The position numbers and the translations under genes are program-made. A DNA stretch of 64,000 nucleotides from Haladaptatus halobius (lineage in GTDB: Archaea; Halobacteriota; Halobacteria; Halobacteriales; Haladaptataceae): assembly GCF_020618475.1 (NCBI RefSeq), contig NZ_CP085339.1, forward strand, positions 124,001-188,000, read 5' to 3'. A model generated the notes under the pieces. It worked only from the letters and a program-made list of their open reading frames with translations, was not told the DNA's origin and did not search any database. Every line of letters starts with the position of its first letter. The first letter of the stretch is position 1. Of the stretch, positions 16,917 through 26,591 are shown one piece after another.

Positions 16917-18206
16917 TCAGTCGTCTACGCCACAATAGTCAACAGCAATCCCAGCAATCGTTTTTGCTGTCTCAAGCAATGCAGGAACCGTAGTATGCTC
17001 ATCGGCACCGTGGAGATTCCACCCCTCTGGACCGACTGAAACTGCATTAATATCGTAGTAGAGTGCGTAGAATCGCTCATCGAGCGCTGCATTGCCGCCC
17101 ACAAAGGAACCAGACTGTTCCGTAATCCGTTCGGCATTCTGCTTTGAGATCTGTGCGATTTCAGCATCTGGACTGATTTCATGTGGGACAGCCTGCCATC
17201 CAAACCACTCGATTAATGGCTGATTGTCTTTGAGCCATGGATCATCATTTGCTACCTCTTGAATCGCACTCTCGATCTGTTCTCGCACGTCTTTGCGACT
17301 TTCACCTGGTGGCCACCCGACACGGCCCTGAAGAATCGCCTTTCCTGGGAGAGTCGATGGCCAATCGCCAGCTTCAATCATGCCGATATTGATATTCGTT
17401 ACGTTCCCTTCGAGATCTGGATCACTTTGATAGGCAGGCTCATAGTCAATCTCGGCTTTTCGTTGTTGATCGAGCTCTTCAATCGCATGGTAGATTTTCG
17501 TTGCATTGCCAATTGCATTGACGCCTTGATGTCCCCATGCAGCATGAACGCTTTTTCCAGGCACCTCCACTCGGAAATACATGACTCCTGCACTCGCGAT
17601 GCCAATATTCGGGATGTTGAATGGTTCAGCAATTACGGCTGCATCAGGGACGTAGCCGCGTTCGAGGGTTGACAAAGCACCACCAATGCCACCATCCTCT
17701 TCCTCAATAGTGCTTTGGAAGATGAGATCGCCACCGAGTTCTACCCCACTATTCTCAAGTGCTTCGATCGCAAGCAGAACGGCTGCCAATCCCCCCTTCA
17801 TGTCGGCCACCCCGCGTCCATAAAGAGTGTCTCCCTCTTGAGTAACCGTCCACGGTTCTCGCTCCCACTCGCTTTCGGTCACATCAACAACATCGATATG
17901 GCCACCGAGCGTGAGTGTTGGCCCATCACCACCCTCGATTCGGACAGCGACATTTGGTCGTCCGTCGTATCCAACAGCGTCGTACGAGGAAGTTTGAAAA
18001 TACCCCTCGTGATCTGTGAGTTCGTCTGGCGATGGTTCCCAGACATCTGGTTGGTAGCCAATCGACTCAAGCCGGTCAATAACAACGGCTTGTCCAGGCT
18101 TTTCGTTGCCGGTTACCGTTTGGGCCTCGACGAGTTCAGTTACCAATTCTATGAGATCCGATTCTTTGGAGTCGATCGTTTCTTCGAGTGTAGCTTTAGT
18201 GGACAT
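16917..18206 (-). CDS. M20-family metallopeptidase (ArgE/DapE/ACY1 type)
   Basis: A 429-residue soluble di-zinc amidohydrolase. Metal ligands are visible: His in GGHIDVVD (about residue 104), bridging Asp in GRGVADMKGG (about 137), the EEEDGG pair (about 170), Glu in AEPFN and the C-terminal His in NLHGADEH. Relatives deacylate N-acyl or N-succinyl amino acids or dipeptides. It ends the leftward set of transport and hydrolase genes; with the amidase and carbamoylase it would release amino acids from N-substituted substrates. Exact substrate unknown. Confidence 0.88.
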   Translation of the reverse strand: MSTKATLEETIDSKESDLIELVTELVEAQTVTGNEKPGQAVVIDRLESIGYQPDVWEPSPDELTDHEGYFQTSSYDAVGYDGRPNVAVRIEGGDGPTLTLGGHIDVVDVTESEWEREPWTVTQEGDTLYGRGVADMKGGLAAVLLAIEALENSGVELGGDLIFQSTIEEEDGGIGGALSTLERGYVPDAAVIAEPFNIPNIGIASAGVMYFRVEVPGKSVHAAWGHQGVNAIGNATKIYHAIEELDQQRKAEIDYEPAYQSDPDLEGNVTNINIGMIEAGDWPSTLPGKAILQGRVGWPPGESRKDVREQIESAIQEVANDDPWLKDNQPLIEWFGWQAVPHEISPDAEIAQISKQNAERITEQSGSFVGGNAALDERFYALYYDINAVSVGPEGWNLHGADEHTTVPALLETAKTIAGIAVDYCGVDD

Positions 18207-18354
18207 TATTTGTGTATCGTGAGTGTTGATCGTAGTTCTTCGTTGCTAGCTCTCCTCGCTGTTCAACAGGCAATGGTATCTAATTACAAGTCACATGGCG
18301 GCGGCCAACACTCTCCTCCGAACCGAGTATAACCACTGATTCGAAATCCCATCC

Positions 18355-19347
18355 TCATCGGTCGAACAACTCTTGGAAACGGGATCGAATTCCGAAGTCA
18401 CTCCCTGCAAGCCCATTCGGGAAGAACAGTGTCACGATGACCAACAACGCTCCCCAAATGATCAGCCGAACTTCGCCGACATCACGAAGCATTTCTGAGA
18501 GACCAAAGACAGCAACGCCGCCAAAAATGGCACCACCGATCATCCGTGGTCCCCCAATGATACCCATTGCCATTACCTCAATCATCTGGGACAGTTGGAG
18601 CATCGGCGGCGAGATAATGAGCAGTGTATATGCTTGCAGTGCACCAGCAACACCAGCGATTGCTGATCCAATGATGAACCCAGAGAGCTTATAGCGTGGG
18701 ACGTTATTCCCGAGCATTTCTGCAGCTTCTTCTGATTCGCGAATTGCACGGGCAACGAGCCCAAACCGGTTTACAAGAAACCCGTATTGAACACCCATGA
18801 GTAACACGACGATACCCACGACGAAGTAATACATGAGCAGCTGATCGCCACCGAAGAGGGGTGAGAAATTCGTATACCCTGTCGGACCGCCGGTCACATC
18901 CCGAAGAATGATTGTTCCTCGGTAGATGATTTCTGCATAGGCCAACGTCACCATCCCGACATAGGCACCCTTGAGTCGCAGTACTGGATACGCGATCGGA
19001 AGGCAGAACACACTTGCTGCAAGCCCTGCGATGAGGATCGATACAAGTGGCGGTACGCCAAGTTCTCCCGCAAACAGTACCGCTGCATACGCTCCAACGC
19101 CATACAATGCAACGTGGGCGAACGTGAAGATCCCAAAGTACCCTGCAATGAAAATCCAACTCCCAACCAATAGCACGATTATGAATAGCTGCATGAGGAT
19201 CTCAATCCCATAGGATGTAAAGATCAGTGGAGCAATCGCAGCAATGAATCCACCAAGAAGGAAGAGTACCCCATTTCGAGTTCGGGCGTCTTCTCTGAGT
19301 CGCGTCGTAGTTCGTTCGAACGCAGCACGGAGTGATTGGGCAATCAT
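18355..19347 (-). CDS. livM: Branched-chain-amino-acid-type ABC permease LivM
   Basis: About 330 residues from the ATG at 19347, which overlaps the LivH stop as ATGA; the frame is open further upstream but that stretch only shadows livH. It has about ten hydrophobic helices and the family landmarks GAYAAVLFAGELG, LKGAYVGMVTLAYAEIIYR, VARAIRESEEAAEMLG and GGPRMIGGAIFGG. With LivH it forms the membrane channel of a HAAT-family importer. Confidence 0.92.
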   Translation of the reverse strand: MIAQSLRAAFERTTTRLREDARTRNGVLFLLGGFIAAIAPLIFTSYGIEILMQLFIIVLLVGSWIFIAGYFGIFTFAHVALYGVGAYAAVLFAGELGVPPLVSILIAGLAASVFCLPIAYPVLRLKGAYVGMVTLAYAEIIYRGTIILRDVTGGPTGYTNFSPLFGGDQLLMYYFVVGIVVLLMGVQYGFLVNRFGLVARAIRESEEAAEMLGNNVPRYKLSGFIIGSAIAGVAGALQAYTLLIISPPMLQLSQMIEVMAMGIIGGPRMIGGAIFGGVAVFGLSEMLRDVGEVRLIIWGALLVIVTLFFPNGLAGSDFGIRSRFQELFDR

Positions 19348-20219
19348 CCGCTGATCCACCCTCCGATACCGTCCGGCGTGGCGACTAGAATGACGATCAT
19401 GATCACAAAGAGGATGATCATTGCCGTTTCGCTCGCTACCCAGATCATGCTGATACTCCGAATCACCGCAAGCCCTATCGCCGCTATAAGTGTTCCACGG
19501 ACACTCCCAAGCCCACCGACCATCACGACGATAAACGCGAGCAGAAATGGATACCATCCGACTGATGGATAGATCGCAAAGAGTGGTGCAAGCAGCACTC
19601 CTGCTAGCCCCGCAAGAGCTGCGCTCACGCCGAAGGTAATCGCATAGATTCGTTTCGGGCGTACCCCCATGAGGAGTGCTGTTTGACTATCCTGCGAGAC
19701 TGCCCGAATAGCGAGCCCCAATTTCGTTCGCGTGATGACCAAAAAAAGCAGGCTTAGCGCAACAACCGAGATCAAAAAGATCAGAAGCCGCTGTGCATTC
19801 ACGGTTATCCCCGCTATTTCCCATGCTGCATTTGTTATCTGTGGAAATGCCCGCCGACTTGAGCCGATCCCCACGAGAATCGTGTTTTCAATGAAAATCG
19901 CAAACCCGAGTGTGATCACCATTGAAGCGATATCGAACTCCTCTCGATCCCGCAATGGCTCGATCAGTGAATATTCGATAATCCACCCAACGATGAAAAC
20001 GACGAGAATCGCACTGAGAATCGCCACGAAAATACTGCCAGATATCCTCAGAGCGAAAAACCCGACAAATCCGCCGATCATAAACATCGCTCCATGGGAA
20101 AAGTTGAGGACACGAGCGACACCCCAAATAAGAGTCAGCCCAACCGCGATCAGTGCAAGTTGCCCACCAAAGAATACTCCATTAACGATTTGCTGTACAA
20201 CGAGTTCAAGACTGACCAT
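19344..20219 (-). CDS. livH: Branched-chain-amino-acid-type ABC permease LivH
   Basis: A 291-residue membrane protein. LivH signatures include QQIVNGVFFGGQLALIAVGL, VLNFSHGAMFMIGGF, GLAIRAVSQDSQTALLMG (EAA-like loop) and GGLGSVRGTLIAAIGL. It is co-translated with livM by a four-base overlap. The livF and livG ATPases lie upstream on the same strand, and the binding protein further upstream. Confidence 0.93.
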   Translation of the reverse strand: MVSLELVVQQIVNGVFFGGQLALIAVGLTLIWGVARVLNFSHGAMFMIGGFVGFFALRISGSIFVAILSAILVVFIVGWIIEYSLIEPLRDREEFDIASMVITLGFAIFIENTILVGIGSSRRAFPQITNAAWEIAGITVNAQRLLIFLISVVALSLLFLVITRTKLGLAIRAVSQDSQTALLMGVRPKRIYAITFGVSAALAGLAGVLLAPLFAIYPSVGWYPFLLAFIVVMVGGLGSVRGTLIAAIGLAVIRSISMIWVASETAMIILFVIMIVILVATPDGIGGWISG

Positions 20220-20300
20220 ATTAGCTCACGCTCCTGCTCACTACTGCGTGAGCACTCTCCACCTTGTAGATGTCTATGATTAGATCATCTATTTGCCAGT

Positions 20301-21020
20301 TCATTTGTGACGCTCTCCAATGTACATTTTCATGATTTCATCCTCATTCTGTAGTTCATCTGTCCACCCTTCGAACACGACTCTTCCCTGATCAAGGACG
20401 TACACGTACTCAGCGGTGTTGAGGACTTTTCGAATATTTTGCTCGACAATTATCATATCTCGTCCTTCCTCTTTGAGCCTGGCTACTTGTTCAAAGACAA
20501 GTTCAACGAGATCTGGAGCAAGTCCTGCACTCGGTTCGTCGAGGAGCAAGATTTTCGGATCTGACATCAGTGCACGGCCAAACGCGACCATCATTTGTTG
20601 GCCACCGCTGAGTTCTCCAGCTCGTTGGCTCCGTTTCTCCTTGAGAACCGGAAACATCTCGAACACTGTCTCATATTGATTCTCCAAAAACTCCTTATCA
20701 TCGACTAAGAAGGCTCCAATCCGAAGATTTTCTTGGACCGTCATCTCCGGAAAGACATTTCCGCCTTGGGGTAGCATGATTGCCCCCTGTTCGATAACGT
20801 CATGTGGATGGGCGTTTGTCACATCATGGTCTCGAATCCGAATCAACCCATCCCAAACCTCAACAAGTCCACAAATCGTTTTTAGAAGCGTTGATTTGCC
20901 AGATCCATTTGGGCCAATAATACAGTTGACACGGTCAAGTTCAATATCGAGGGTAATATCATGTAGCACCTGGTTTTCATCATACCCTGTATTGACTGAC
21001 TCTAAATTGACTAAAGACAC
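20301..21020 (-). CDS. livF: ABC transporter ATP-binding protein LivF
   Basis: About 239 residues. I place the start at the GTG ending at 21020, one base after the livG stop, because upstream residues shadow livG. Walker A GPNGSGKST, signature ELSGGQQMM and Walker B KILLLDEPSAGLAPDLVE are intact, with the LivF-type GGNVFPEMTVQENL Q-loop region and C-terminal GEWTDEL-like switch region. One of the two nucleotide-binding subunits of the importer. Confidence 0.92.
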   Translation of the reverse strand: MSLVNLESVNTGYDENQVLHDITLDIELDRVNCIIGPNGSGKSTLLKTICGLVEVWDGLIRIRDHDVTNAHPHDVIEQGAIMLPQGGNVFPEMTVQENLRIGAFLVDDKEFLENQYETVFEMFPVLKEKRSQRAGELSGGQQMMVAFGRALMSDPKILLLDEPSAGLAPDLVELVFEQVARLKEEGRDMIIVEQNIRKVLNTAEYVYVLDQGRVVFEGWTDELQNEDEIMKMYIGERHK

Positions 21021-21021
21021 G

Positions 21022-21759
21022 TTATGTCCCCCCGAGATAGGCTTCACGAACTTGGTCATCAGCTTGAACCTCTTCAAATGTCCCTGTCATCACCTGTCGT
21101 CCGGCGTTCATAACAATAACCCGTTCACAAAGTTCACTGATAACTGACATATCGTGTTCAATTACGAGAATAGCGGTTCCTCGACTGTTGATTCGTTTGA
21201 TGTCTGCGATAATCTCATCCATAAGTGCTGGATTGACACCCGCAGCCGGCTCATCGAGAAGGATCAGCTCTGGCTCGAGCATTAGCACACGAGCAAGTTC
21301 GAGGAGTTTCTTTTGTCCTCCGCTGAGTTCATCAGCACGGTTTTCAGCAACCTGATCAAGATGCAACTCTTCCAGTAGTTCCCAGATCCGTTCGTCACGC
21401 TCATCCGGTTCCACCGACACATTTGGAACCATCATATTTTCTACGACGGTTAGTCGTCCGAATGGCTTCGAAATCTGGAATGTTCGACCGACACCAAGTG
21501 TGGATACCTCATATGGTTTCTTGGTCGTGATGTCCTCGCCATCGAATACGATTTCTCCTTCGCTCGGCGATAGAAATCCGGTGATGAGATTCAGTGTTGT
21601 CGTCTTTCCGGATCCATTTGGGCCAATTAATCCGACTAACTCGCCGGATTTAATCGACATGTCGAGACCATCGACTGCCATCACACCTCCAAATGCCTTC
21701 TTGAGGCCATCTGTTGCAAGGACCTGCTTTCCGTTTACGTGTCGAGTCTGTCCTGACAT
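21022..21759 (-). CDS. livG: ABC transporter ATP-binding protein LivG
   Basis: A 245-residue ATPase. Walker A GPNGSGKTTTLN, LivG-type GVGRTFQISKPFGRLTVVENM, signature ELSGGQKKLLELAR and Walker B LILLDEPAAGVNP, then IEHDMSVISELCERVIVMNAG. The ATG overlaps the end of the amidase gene by one base, so amidase and transporter ATPases are one transcription unit, linking uptake to hydrolysis. Confidence 0.93.
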   Translation of the reverse strand: MSGQTRHVNGKQVLATDGLKKAFGGVMAVDGLDMSIKSGELVGLIGPNGSGKTTTLNLITGFLSPSEGEIVFDGEDITTKKPYEVSTLGVGRTFQISKPFGRLTVVENMMVPNVSVEPDERDERIWELLEELHLDQVAENRADELSGGQKKLLELARVLMLEPELILLDEPAAGVNPALMDEIIADIKRINSRGTAILVIEHDMSVISELCERVIVMNAGRQVMTGTFEEVQADDQVREAYLGGT

Positions 21760-23228
21760 TACTCGTCACTCTCCGTGATAGCTGTTGGCGGATAGAATCC
21801 ATCCCAGGGCAGTGTTTGTTCAACAAATGAACTGGCCATGAGTACGGTTTGGTCATCGAAGCGAGATCCAATCAATTGCATTCCGATTGGGAGTCCCTCG
21901 TCTGAGAATCCAATTGGTACTGACGCAGCTGGATTTCCACTCAAGTTAAGGAGCCACGTGAGAGTCCATCCATGCATTGGATGCACCGTGACGCCGTCGA
22001 CAGTGGGGTGATCTGTATCTAGCTCAAACGCGGTTCGTCCAAGTGTTGGCGTTGCAAGGATGTCGAAGTGAGAAACTGCCTCTTGGATTTCCCGGAATAT
22101 TGAGGTTCTAACCCGCCGTGCTTCGGCGAGTTCTCGAGTACCGATTTGAAGACCCTTCTGAATGCGAGAGCGAACTTCTGGGGTGACCTCGGTATCATCT
22201 GCAAGTAGATCGATGTCTGGATCTCGCTTTAGATTCTCGTAGAGTCCAACATACCGGGATTGGAGAATCAGTTCAAGTGCATCGTGTCGTTCTTCCCATG
22301 TTCCTTCAAACGAGATATTTGCCGCTTCAACAATTGCACTGGTCTGTGAGAGACGTTCGAGTGCGCTTTCTACTGCACTCTGAACCTCTGTGCTGATAAC
22401 TGATTCACCGAAGTCAATCGAATACCCAATTGACAGATTCGAAATTTCTTCCTCGAGACTGTCTCGATACGATGTATTAGTCTCTGGAAGACTGAATGGA
22501 TCATTCGAATCAGGGCCAGTGATCACATCCATCATCAACGCTGCATCACCCACCGTCCGAGCAATTGGTCCGAGGTACGTGTACGGTAAGCTGTTTTCGT
22601 ATGCGTCTACATTGGACGAACCGTGTGGTACTCGACCAAAATCAGGCATCAATCCATATACACCGCAGGCACTGGATGGGATTCGTATCGAACCTGCTGC
22701 ATCAGACCCAAGTGCGAGCGGTGCAAGTCCTGCAGCAACAGCCGCGGCGCTGCCACCGGATGAGCCACCAGTTGTACGTGTGAGATCCCATGGGTTGGTT
22801 GATGCTCCGAAAACCGGATTTTCAGTTACGGTTTTGCGACCGAATTCGGGTGTATTTGTTTTTCCGAGGATGATCGCCCCTGCGTCTCGCAGCCGTGTAA
22901 CAACTGTATCATCAGCGGTAGGGATATATTCGGCAAACGAAGGCGAACCAAACGTTGTGCGAACTCCGTTGACTCGAGTGAGATCTTTGATGGCGATTGG
23001 AATACCATGGAGTGGGCCCAGTTTATCACCTCGTTCAACGGCTTGCTCGGCTAACACTGCCTCCGAGCGAGCGCTCTCTTCACAAACTGTGACGTAGGCT
23101 GTGAGGTGGTCGTTGATCCGATCAATCCGATCAAGGAATGCATCAATGACAGTAACAGGGGAAAGATCACCTGTCTGAATACGGTCTGCAAGTTCAGTAG
23201 CAGGGGTGAAACACAAGTCATCACTCAT
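21759..23228 (-). CDS. Amidase-signature family hydrolase
   Basis: A 489-residue Ser-cisSer-Lys amidase. The catalytic Lys lies in IPIAIKDLTRVNG (about residue 79), the cis-Ser in TTGGSSGGSAAAVAAG (about 153) and the nucleophile in GSDAAGSIRIPSSACG (about 177). GatA would need GatB/C neighbours, which are absent, so this is a catabolic amidase that hydrolyses amides to acid plus ammonia. It is fused in an operon with the Liv transporter, implying that the imported solute or its product is its substrate. Confidence 0.9.
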   Translation of the reverse strand: MSDDLCFTPATELADRIQTGDLSPVTVIDAFLDRIDRINDHLTAYVTVCEESARSEAVLAEQAVERGDKLGPLHGIPIAIKDLTRVNGVRTTFGSPSFAEYIPTADDTVVTRLRDAGAIILGKTNTPEFGRKTVTENPVFGASTNPWDLTRTTGGSSGGSAAAVAAGLAPLALGSDAAGSIRIPSSACGVYGLMPDFGRVPHGSSNVDAYENSLPYTYLGPIARTVGDAALMMDVITGPDSNDPFSLPETNTSYRDSLEEEISNLSIGYSIDFGESVISTEVQSAVESALERLSQTSAIVEAANISFEGTWEERHDALELILQSRYVGLYENLKRDPDIDLLADDTEVTPEVRSRIQKGLQIGTRELAEARRVRTSIFREIQEAVSHFDILATPTLGRTAFELDTDHPTVDGVTVHPMHGWTLTWLLNLSGNPAASVPIGFSDEGLPIGMQLIGSRFDDQTVLMASSFVEQTLPWDGFYPPTAITESDE

Positions 23229-23367
23229 TCGAATCAGCCTCCGTTATCATTGCGTGAACCCCCATCCCGTGACAATTCGTCTACTGACAGGGTTTCGTGA
23301 CCATTTGTGGGATCCACCAGGCACTATTTCTCGTTCAAACTTGGACAGAGTCTTTCTAGGTGCTGAC

Positions 23368-23799
23368 TTAGTCGAGATCATATTTGAATGAGTAACAGTA
23401 TTTTTCGTATCCCAGCTGCTCATAAAACCGATGAGCGTCGTCTCGCCACAGTCCTGATTCGAGTTCAACAGCAGCGCATCCCTGTTGTTTAGCCCAATCG
23501 TGTACGAACGACAGAAGTTGCTCACCAAATCCTTCAGAACGACGCGATTCGGTTGTTACGAGGTCATAGACGTACGCATGTCGCCCCAAATAAAAATTCG
23601 CTGAGATTGTAACGCCAGCAACTGCAACTGGGTCACTCTCTTCATAGCCTACGAAGAGTCGATACCCTTCATCGACCATCTCAGCATATAGATCATCGAA
23701 TGAGTCTTCAGTGAGATGAGATCGTAGCTCCCGAAGGATAGGGAAGGCTTCTCGACGTTCCTTGGCTGTTTCAGCATGCCGAATATCCACTTTGATCAC
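23368..23799 (-). CDS. GNAT-family N-acetyltransferase
   Basis: A 143-residue acyl-CoA-dependent transferase with GTG start. Motif A is RRSEGFGEQLLSFVHDWAKQQG (R-x-x-G-x-G for pyrophosphate, about residues 87-108); the strand before it (AYVYDLVTTES) and the C-terminal AHRFYEQLGYEKYCYSF end are typical. It lies between the binding-protein and amidase genes on the same strand. The acetyl acceptor is unknown; it could detoxify or store the imported amine. Confidence 0.85.
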   Translation of the reverse strand: MIKVDIRHAETAKERREAFPILRELRSHLTEDSFDDLYAEMVDEGYRLFVGYEESDPVAVAGVTISANFYLGRHAYVYDLVTTESRRSEGFGEQLLSFVHDWAKQQGCAAVELESGLWRDDAHRFYEQLGYEKYCYSFKYDLD

Positions 23800-23846
23800 C
23801 TACTAAGGGGAGAAAGTCAACTACTATGCTCAATTCTTTCATTGTG

Positions 23847-25139
23847 TTAGTAGACACTCCCGTCGATTTGTTTCGCTGCTAGCTTCGGAGGCCAGACGAA
23901 ATTGAGGTTTCCATCGATGATTTGATAGCCAAGTGCAGACTGTGTTTCTGGGCTTCCCCATGCTGCTTGATGGTTTTTCTGGTATTTGATATAACCAGTT
24001 CCTCCTTTGATCGGATTATGATTGAGGACTTTGTTGGCCCACTGATCATTACTTGCCGATCTAAATGCCTCTAAATCATTGAACGAACGGACATACTCTG
24101 CAATTAGTTTGATATTTTGATATGAGAGCGCTGCACTCCCAGTCATTTCAGCATCGTATTTATTATTCCATGCCTGGAGCACTCCTTGTTGTTTGAGCAA
24201 TTTATCGACACGACCTGCATTCAGTAGTGTAATCGCCCCATTCGCGGCGTTACCAGCTGTCTTCCGTGCTTGTTCGATCGTAAGCCCATAGTTGTGGAAA
24301 AAATGTGTGTTTTCAAACCCTGCTCCAGCAAACTGCTTTGCAAGGTTACCAGCACCGGATGATGATGTTTGGACGCCCCATACGATATCTGGGTTATTCT
24401 GCTTGATTCGCGAAAGGAGAGAGGTAAAGTCGGTTTCGTCTAATCCAACTTCATCTTCCGAAATGACATTCCATCCAATTTTATTCAACTCGTCTTTCAT
24501 CAAATCCATGATGGAGAGCCCATATGACGTGTCTTCGCCAATCAACGCGATTTTCTTACTTTGATATGGGAAATAGCCGATCTTTTGTTTTTGAAATTGA
24601 GAGATGAGCTGTCGCCACCCTACGGCATACGCTTCCGAGGGGGGTGCCGTCTTAAAGACATTTGTGAGGTCGTTTTTGTTGATTTTCGCAACTATTTCAC
24701 TCGACACCGCTTCGTCGATGATCTGTGGCACATCATGTTGGTTGGTCACATCAATTGTTGTCAGTGCGACGTCGCTGTGAAATCCACCACCCATTGCATC
24801 GACTTGTTCTTCTTGAATAAGCCGACTAACTTCGTTCCGACCTCCTGATGGTTGTGATTCTGAATCTCCGAATGCCAGTGTAATATCCTGGCCACCAACA
24901 CCACCGTCTTTGTTTATCATCTCACGGGCAAGATTCGCTGCCATCTTCTTTTGTTGCCCTATGTTTGAAGCTGGCCCCGAAAATGGCCCGTAAAACCCGA
25001 TTTTCAGGCCACCTTCGCCTTTGCTTCCGCCTCCTCCAAACCCTTTGAGACATCCAGCTAATGCTCCAACAGCTCCTGCCCCACAAACACGGAGAAATCC
25101 CCGGCGTGTGTTGGCACGCGACGTGTTGCTCATACTCAT
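23847..25139 (-). CDS. livK: LivK-like ABC substrate-binding lipoprotein
   Basis: About 430 residues from ATG 25139 (a second ATG lies two codons on). Twin-arginine start NTRRGFLRVCGAGAVG leads to lipobox LAGC, then a Gly-rich linker, so it is exported folded and lipid-anchored. The periplasmic-binding-protein type 1 fold opens with LKIGFYGPFSGPASNIGQQ and shows GQDITLAFGDSES, as in branched-chain amino acid and amide/urea binders. It supplies substrate to LivHMGF downstream. Confidence 0.9.
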   Translation of the reverse strand: MSMSNTSRANTRRGFLRVCGAGAVGALAGCLKGFGGGGSKGEGGLKIGFYGPFSGPASNIGQQKKMAANLAREMINKDGGVGGQDITLAFGDSESQPSGGRNEVSRLIQEEQVDAMGGGFHSDVALTTIDVTNQHDVPQIIDEAVSSEIVAKINKNDLTNVFKTAPPSEAYAVGWRQLISQFQKQKIGYFPYQSKKIALIGEDTSYGLSIMDLMKDELNKIGWNVISEDEVGLDETDFTSLLSRIKQNNPDIVWGVQTSSSGAGNLAKQFAGAGFENTHFFHNYGLTIEQARKTAGNAANGAITLLNAGRVDKLLKQQGVLQAWNNKYDAEMTGSAALSYQNIKLIAEYVRSFNDLEAFRSASNDQWANKVLNHNPIKGGTGYIKYQKNHQAAWGSPETQSALGYQIIDGNLNFVWPPKLAAKQIDGSVY

Positions 25140-25159
25140 GGTACTGTACTCAGAGACGG

Positions 25160-25172
25160 GATATAAATAATT
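25160..25172 (-). promoter_or_regulatory. TATA box of the livK operon
   Basis: TTATTTATATC on the minus strand about 23-28 bases before the livK ATG at 25139. That spacing puts the transcript start at or near the ATG, so the message is probably leaderless. The region faces a divergent carbamoylase gene 146 bases away, where the Lrp-type regulator is the natural candidate to bind. Confidence 0.6.
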
Positions 25173-25285
25173 ACTGGTTAGGATGGCAATTTGTCCCAAT
25201 CTTGATTTCAGCAACGGGACTCTGTTCGAGAATTAGAAGCTGTTCTAGACAAGATGTAAGTAGAGAGAGTGAGATTACCACGCAT

Positions 25286-26530
25286 ATGTTGGAAATCAAT
25301 TCGAAAAGATTTCGCGAAACGTTCGAACGGTACTCAAAAATCGGTGGGACGGCGAATGATGGTCTTCACCGATTAGCACTGTCGACAACCGATGGAGAGG
25401 TGAGAGATGAGTTCGTCTCGGATTTAGAGGCGCTTGGATTGTCTGTCCGTATTGATGAAGTTGGGAATATTTTCGGACGCCTGCCAGGCGCTGATCAAGC
25501 AGCGGCCCCAATTCTTATCGGCTCTCATTTAGACTCACAGCCAAAAGGCGGACGATATGATGGACAACTCGGTGTTCTCACAGCCCTTGAGACTATTCGA
25601 GCCTTCGATGATTCGGACATAGAAACGCAACGTCCTGTCGAGATCGTCAATTGGACGAATGAAGAAGGATCGCGCTTTAAACCAGCGTTGATGGGGAGTG
25701 GTGCCTGGGTTGGCATACATGACGTCGATAAAATCCTCTCCACCACCGATGAGCAGGGAACAACTGTTGAAGATGCACTTAAAGAAATCGGTTATGATGG
25801 CACCACTCCATGTGACCCGAATGAGATTCCTCATGCGTACTTAGAGCTTCATGTAGAGCAAGGCCCGGTGCTCGAAGAGCATGGACGAGAAATTGGAATT
25901 GTCGAAGGAATTCTTGGTATGGCATGGCTCGAAGCAACGATCTACGGTGAAGCCGATCATGCTGGCCCCTCACCAATGCATACTCGATCAGATTCACTGG
26001 TCGCAGCAGCAGACGTGGTTACGGGGGTTCGACGCCTAAGTACCCATCTTGCAGACGATGTGGTAACGACTGTTGGAGAATTGATCGTCGAACCCAACTC
26101 GGTGAACGTAATTCCATCCAAAACCAGTTTTACTATCGATCTCCGTTCCTACGATAATGAAGTTGTCAATCGTGGTATCGATCAGATCGAAGCCGAATTA
26201 TCATCTGCCTGTGCTCGGGAGGGAACCAAGTATGATCTCGAGGAACTATGGAAGATCCCGCATACAGAATTCTCACAGCAGATCTGCACTCGCCTTGATA
26301 CCATTGCCAACGAACTCGGACGATCACATGAACGTATGATCGGTGGTGCCGGTCATGATGCCTCATATTTAGCGGATTTGACTGAAACAGGGCTTGTCTT
26401 TGTTCCCAGTGTCGATGGTAAAACGCACAACGAGCAGGAATTCACCGAGTGGGATGATGCCGTCGCTGGAGCAGAGGTGTTTGCCAATACCGTCTTGCAA
26501 CTCGCTGAGTCAGAGGAGACGTCACAATGA
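25286..26530 (+). CDS. Zn-dependent N-carbamoyl-amino-acid hydrolase / allantoate amidohydrolase family (M20)
   Basis: About 414 residues from ATG 25286; upstream in-frame codons shadow livK and are not used. Metal ligands in the HyuC/AllC order are GSHLDSQPKGGRYDGQLG (His and Asp), NEEGSRFKPALMGSG (Glu pair), LELHVEQGP (His) and GAGHDASY (His). The family cleaves ureido groups from N-carbamoyl amino acids or ureidoglycolate-type substrates. It is divergent from the Liv operon and followed by an Lrp regulator, fitting a pathway for hydantoin-derived or ureido compounds. Confidence 0.88.
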   Translation: MLEINSKRFRETFERYSKIGGTANDGLHRLALSTTDGEVRDEFVSDLEALGLSVRIDEVGNIFGRLPGADQAAAPILIGSHLDSQPKGGRYDGQLGVLTALETIRAFDDSDIETQRPVEIVNWTNEEGSRFKPALMGSGAWVGIHDVDKILSTTDEQGTTVEDALKEIGYDGTTPCDPNEIPHAYLELHVEQGPVLEEHGREIGIVEGILGMAWLEATIYGEADHAGPSPMHTRSDSLVAAADVVTGVRRLSTHLADDVVTTVGELIVEPNSVNVIPSKTSFTIDLRSYDNEVVNRGIDQIEAELSSACAREGTKYDLEELWKIPHTEFSQQICTRLDTIANELGRSHERMIGGAGHDASYLADLTETGLVFVPSVDGKTHNEQEFTEWDDAVAGAEVFANTVLQLAESEETSQ

Positions 26531-26591
26531 GTGCTGTTTATGTTCTTCTCTCTACAACTAAGATATTGACTGAAGACAGATTCGGGAGGCA

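Noticed and set aside
22390-23097. 235-codon plus-strand frame opposite the amidase
   Set aside because: Pro/Arg/Ser-rich shadow of a gene with a full amidase signature on the other strand.
21759-23228. Amidase as GatA of the tRNA amidotransferase
   Set aside because: No GatB or GatC nearby, and it is operon-linked to a Liv transporter, so a catabolic amidase is more likely.
25061-25285. Upstream extension of the carbamoylase frame
   Set aside because: It runs antisense through the livK signal peptide and the divergent promoter; the ATG at 25286 gives normal family length.
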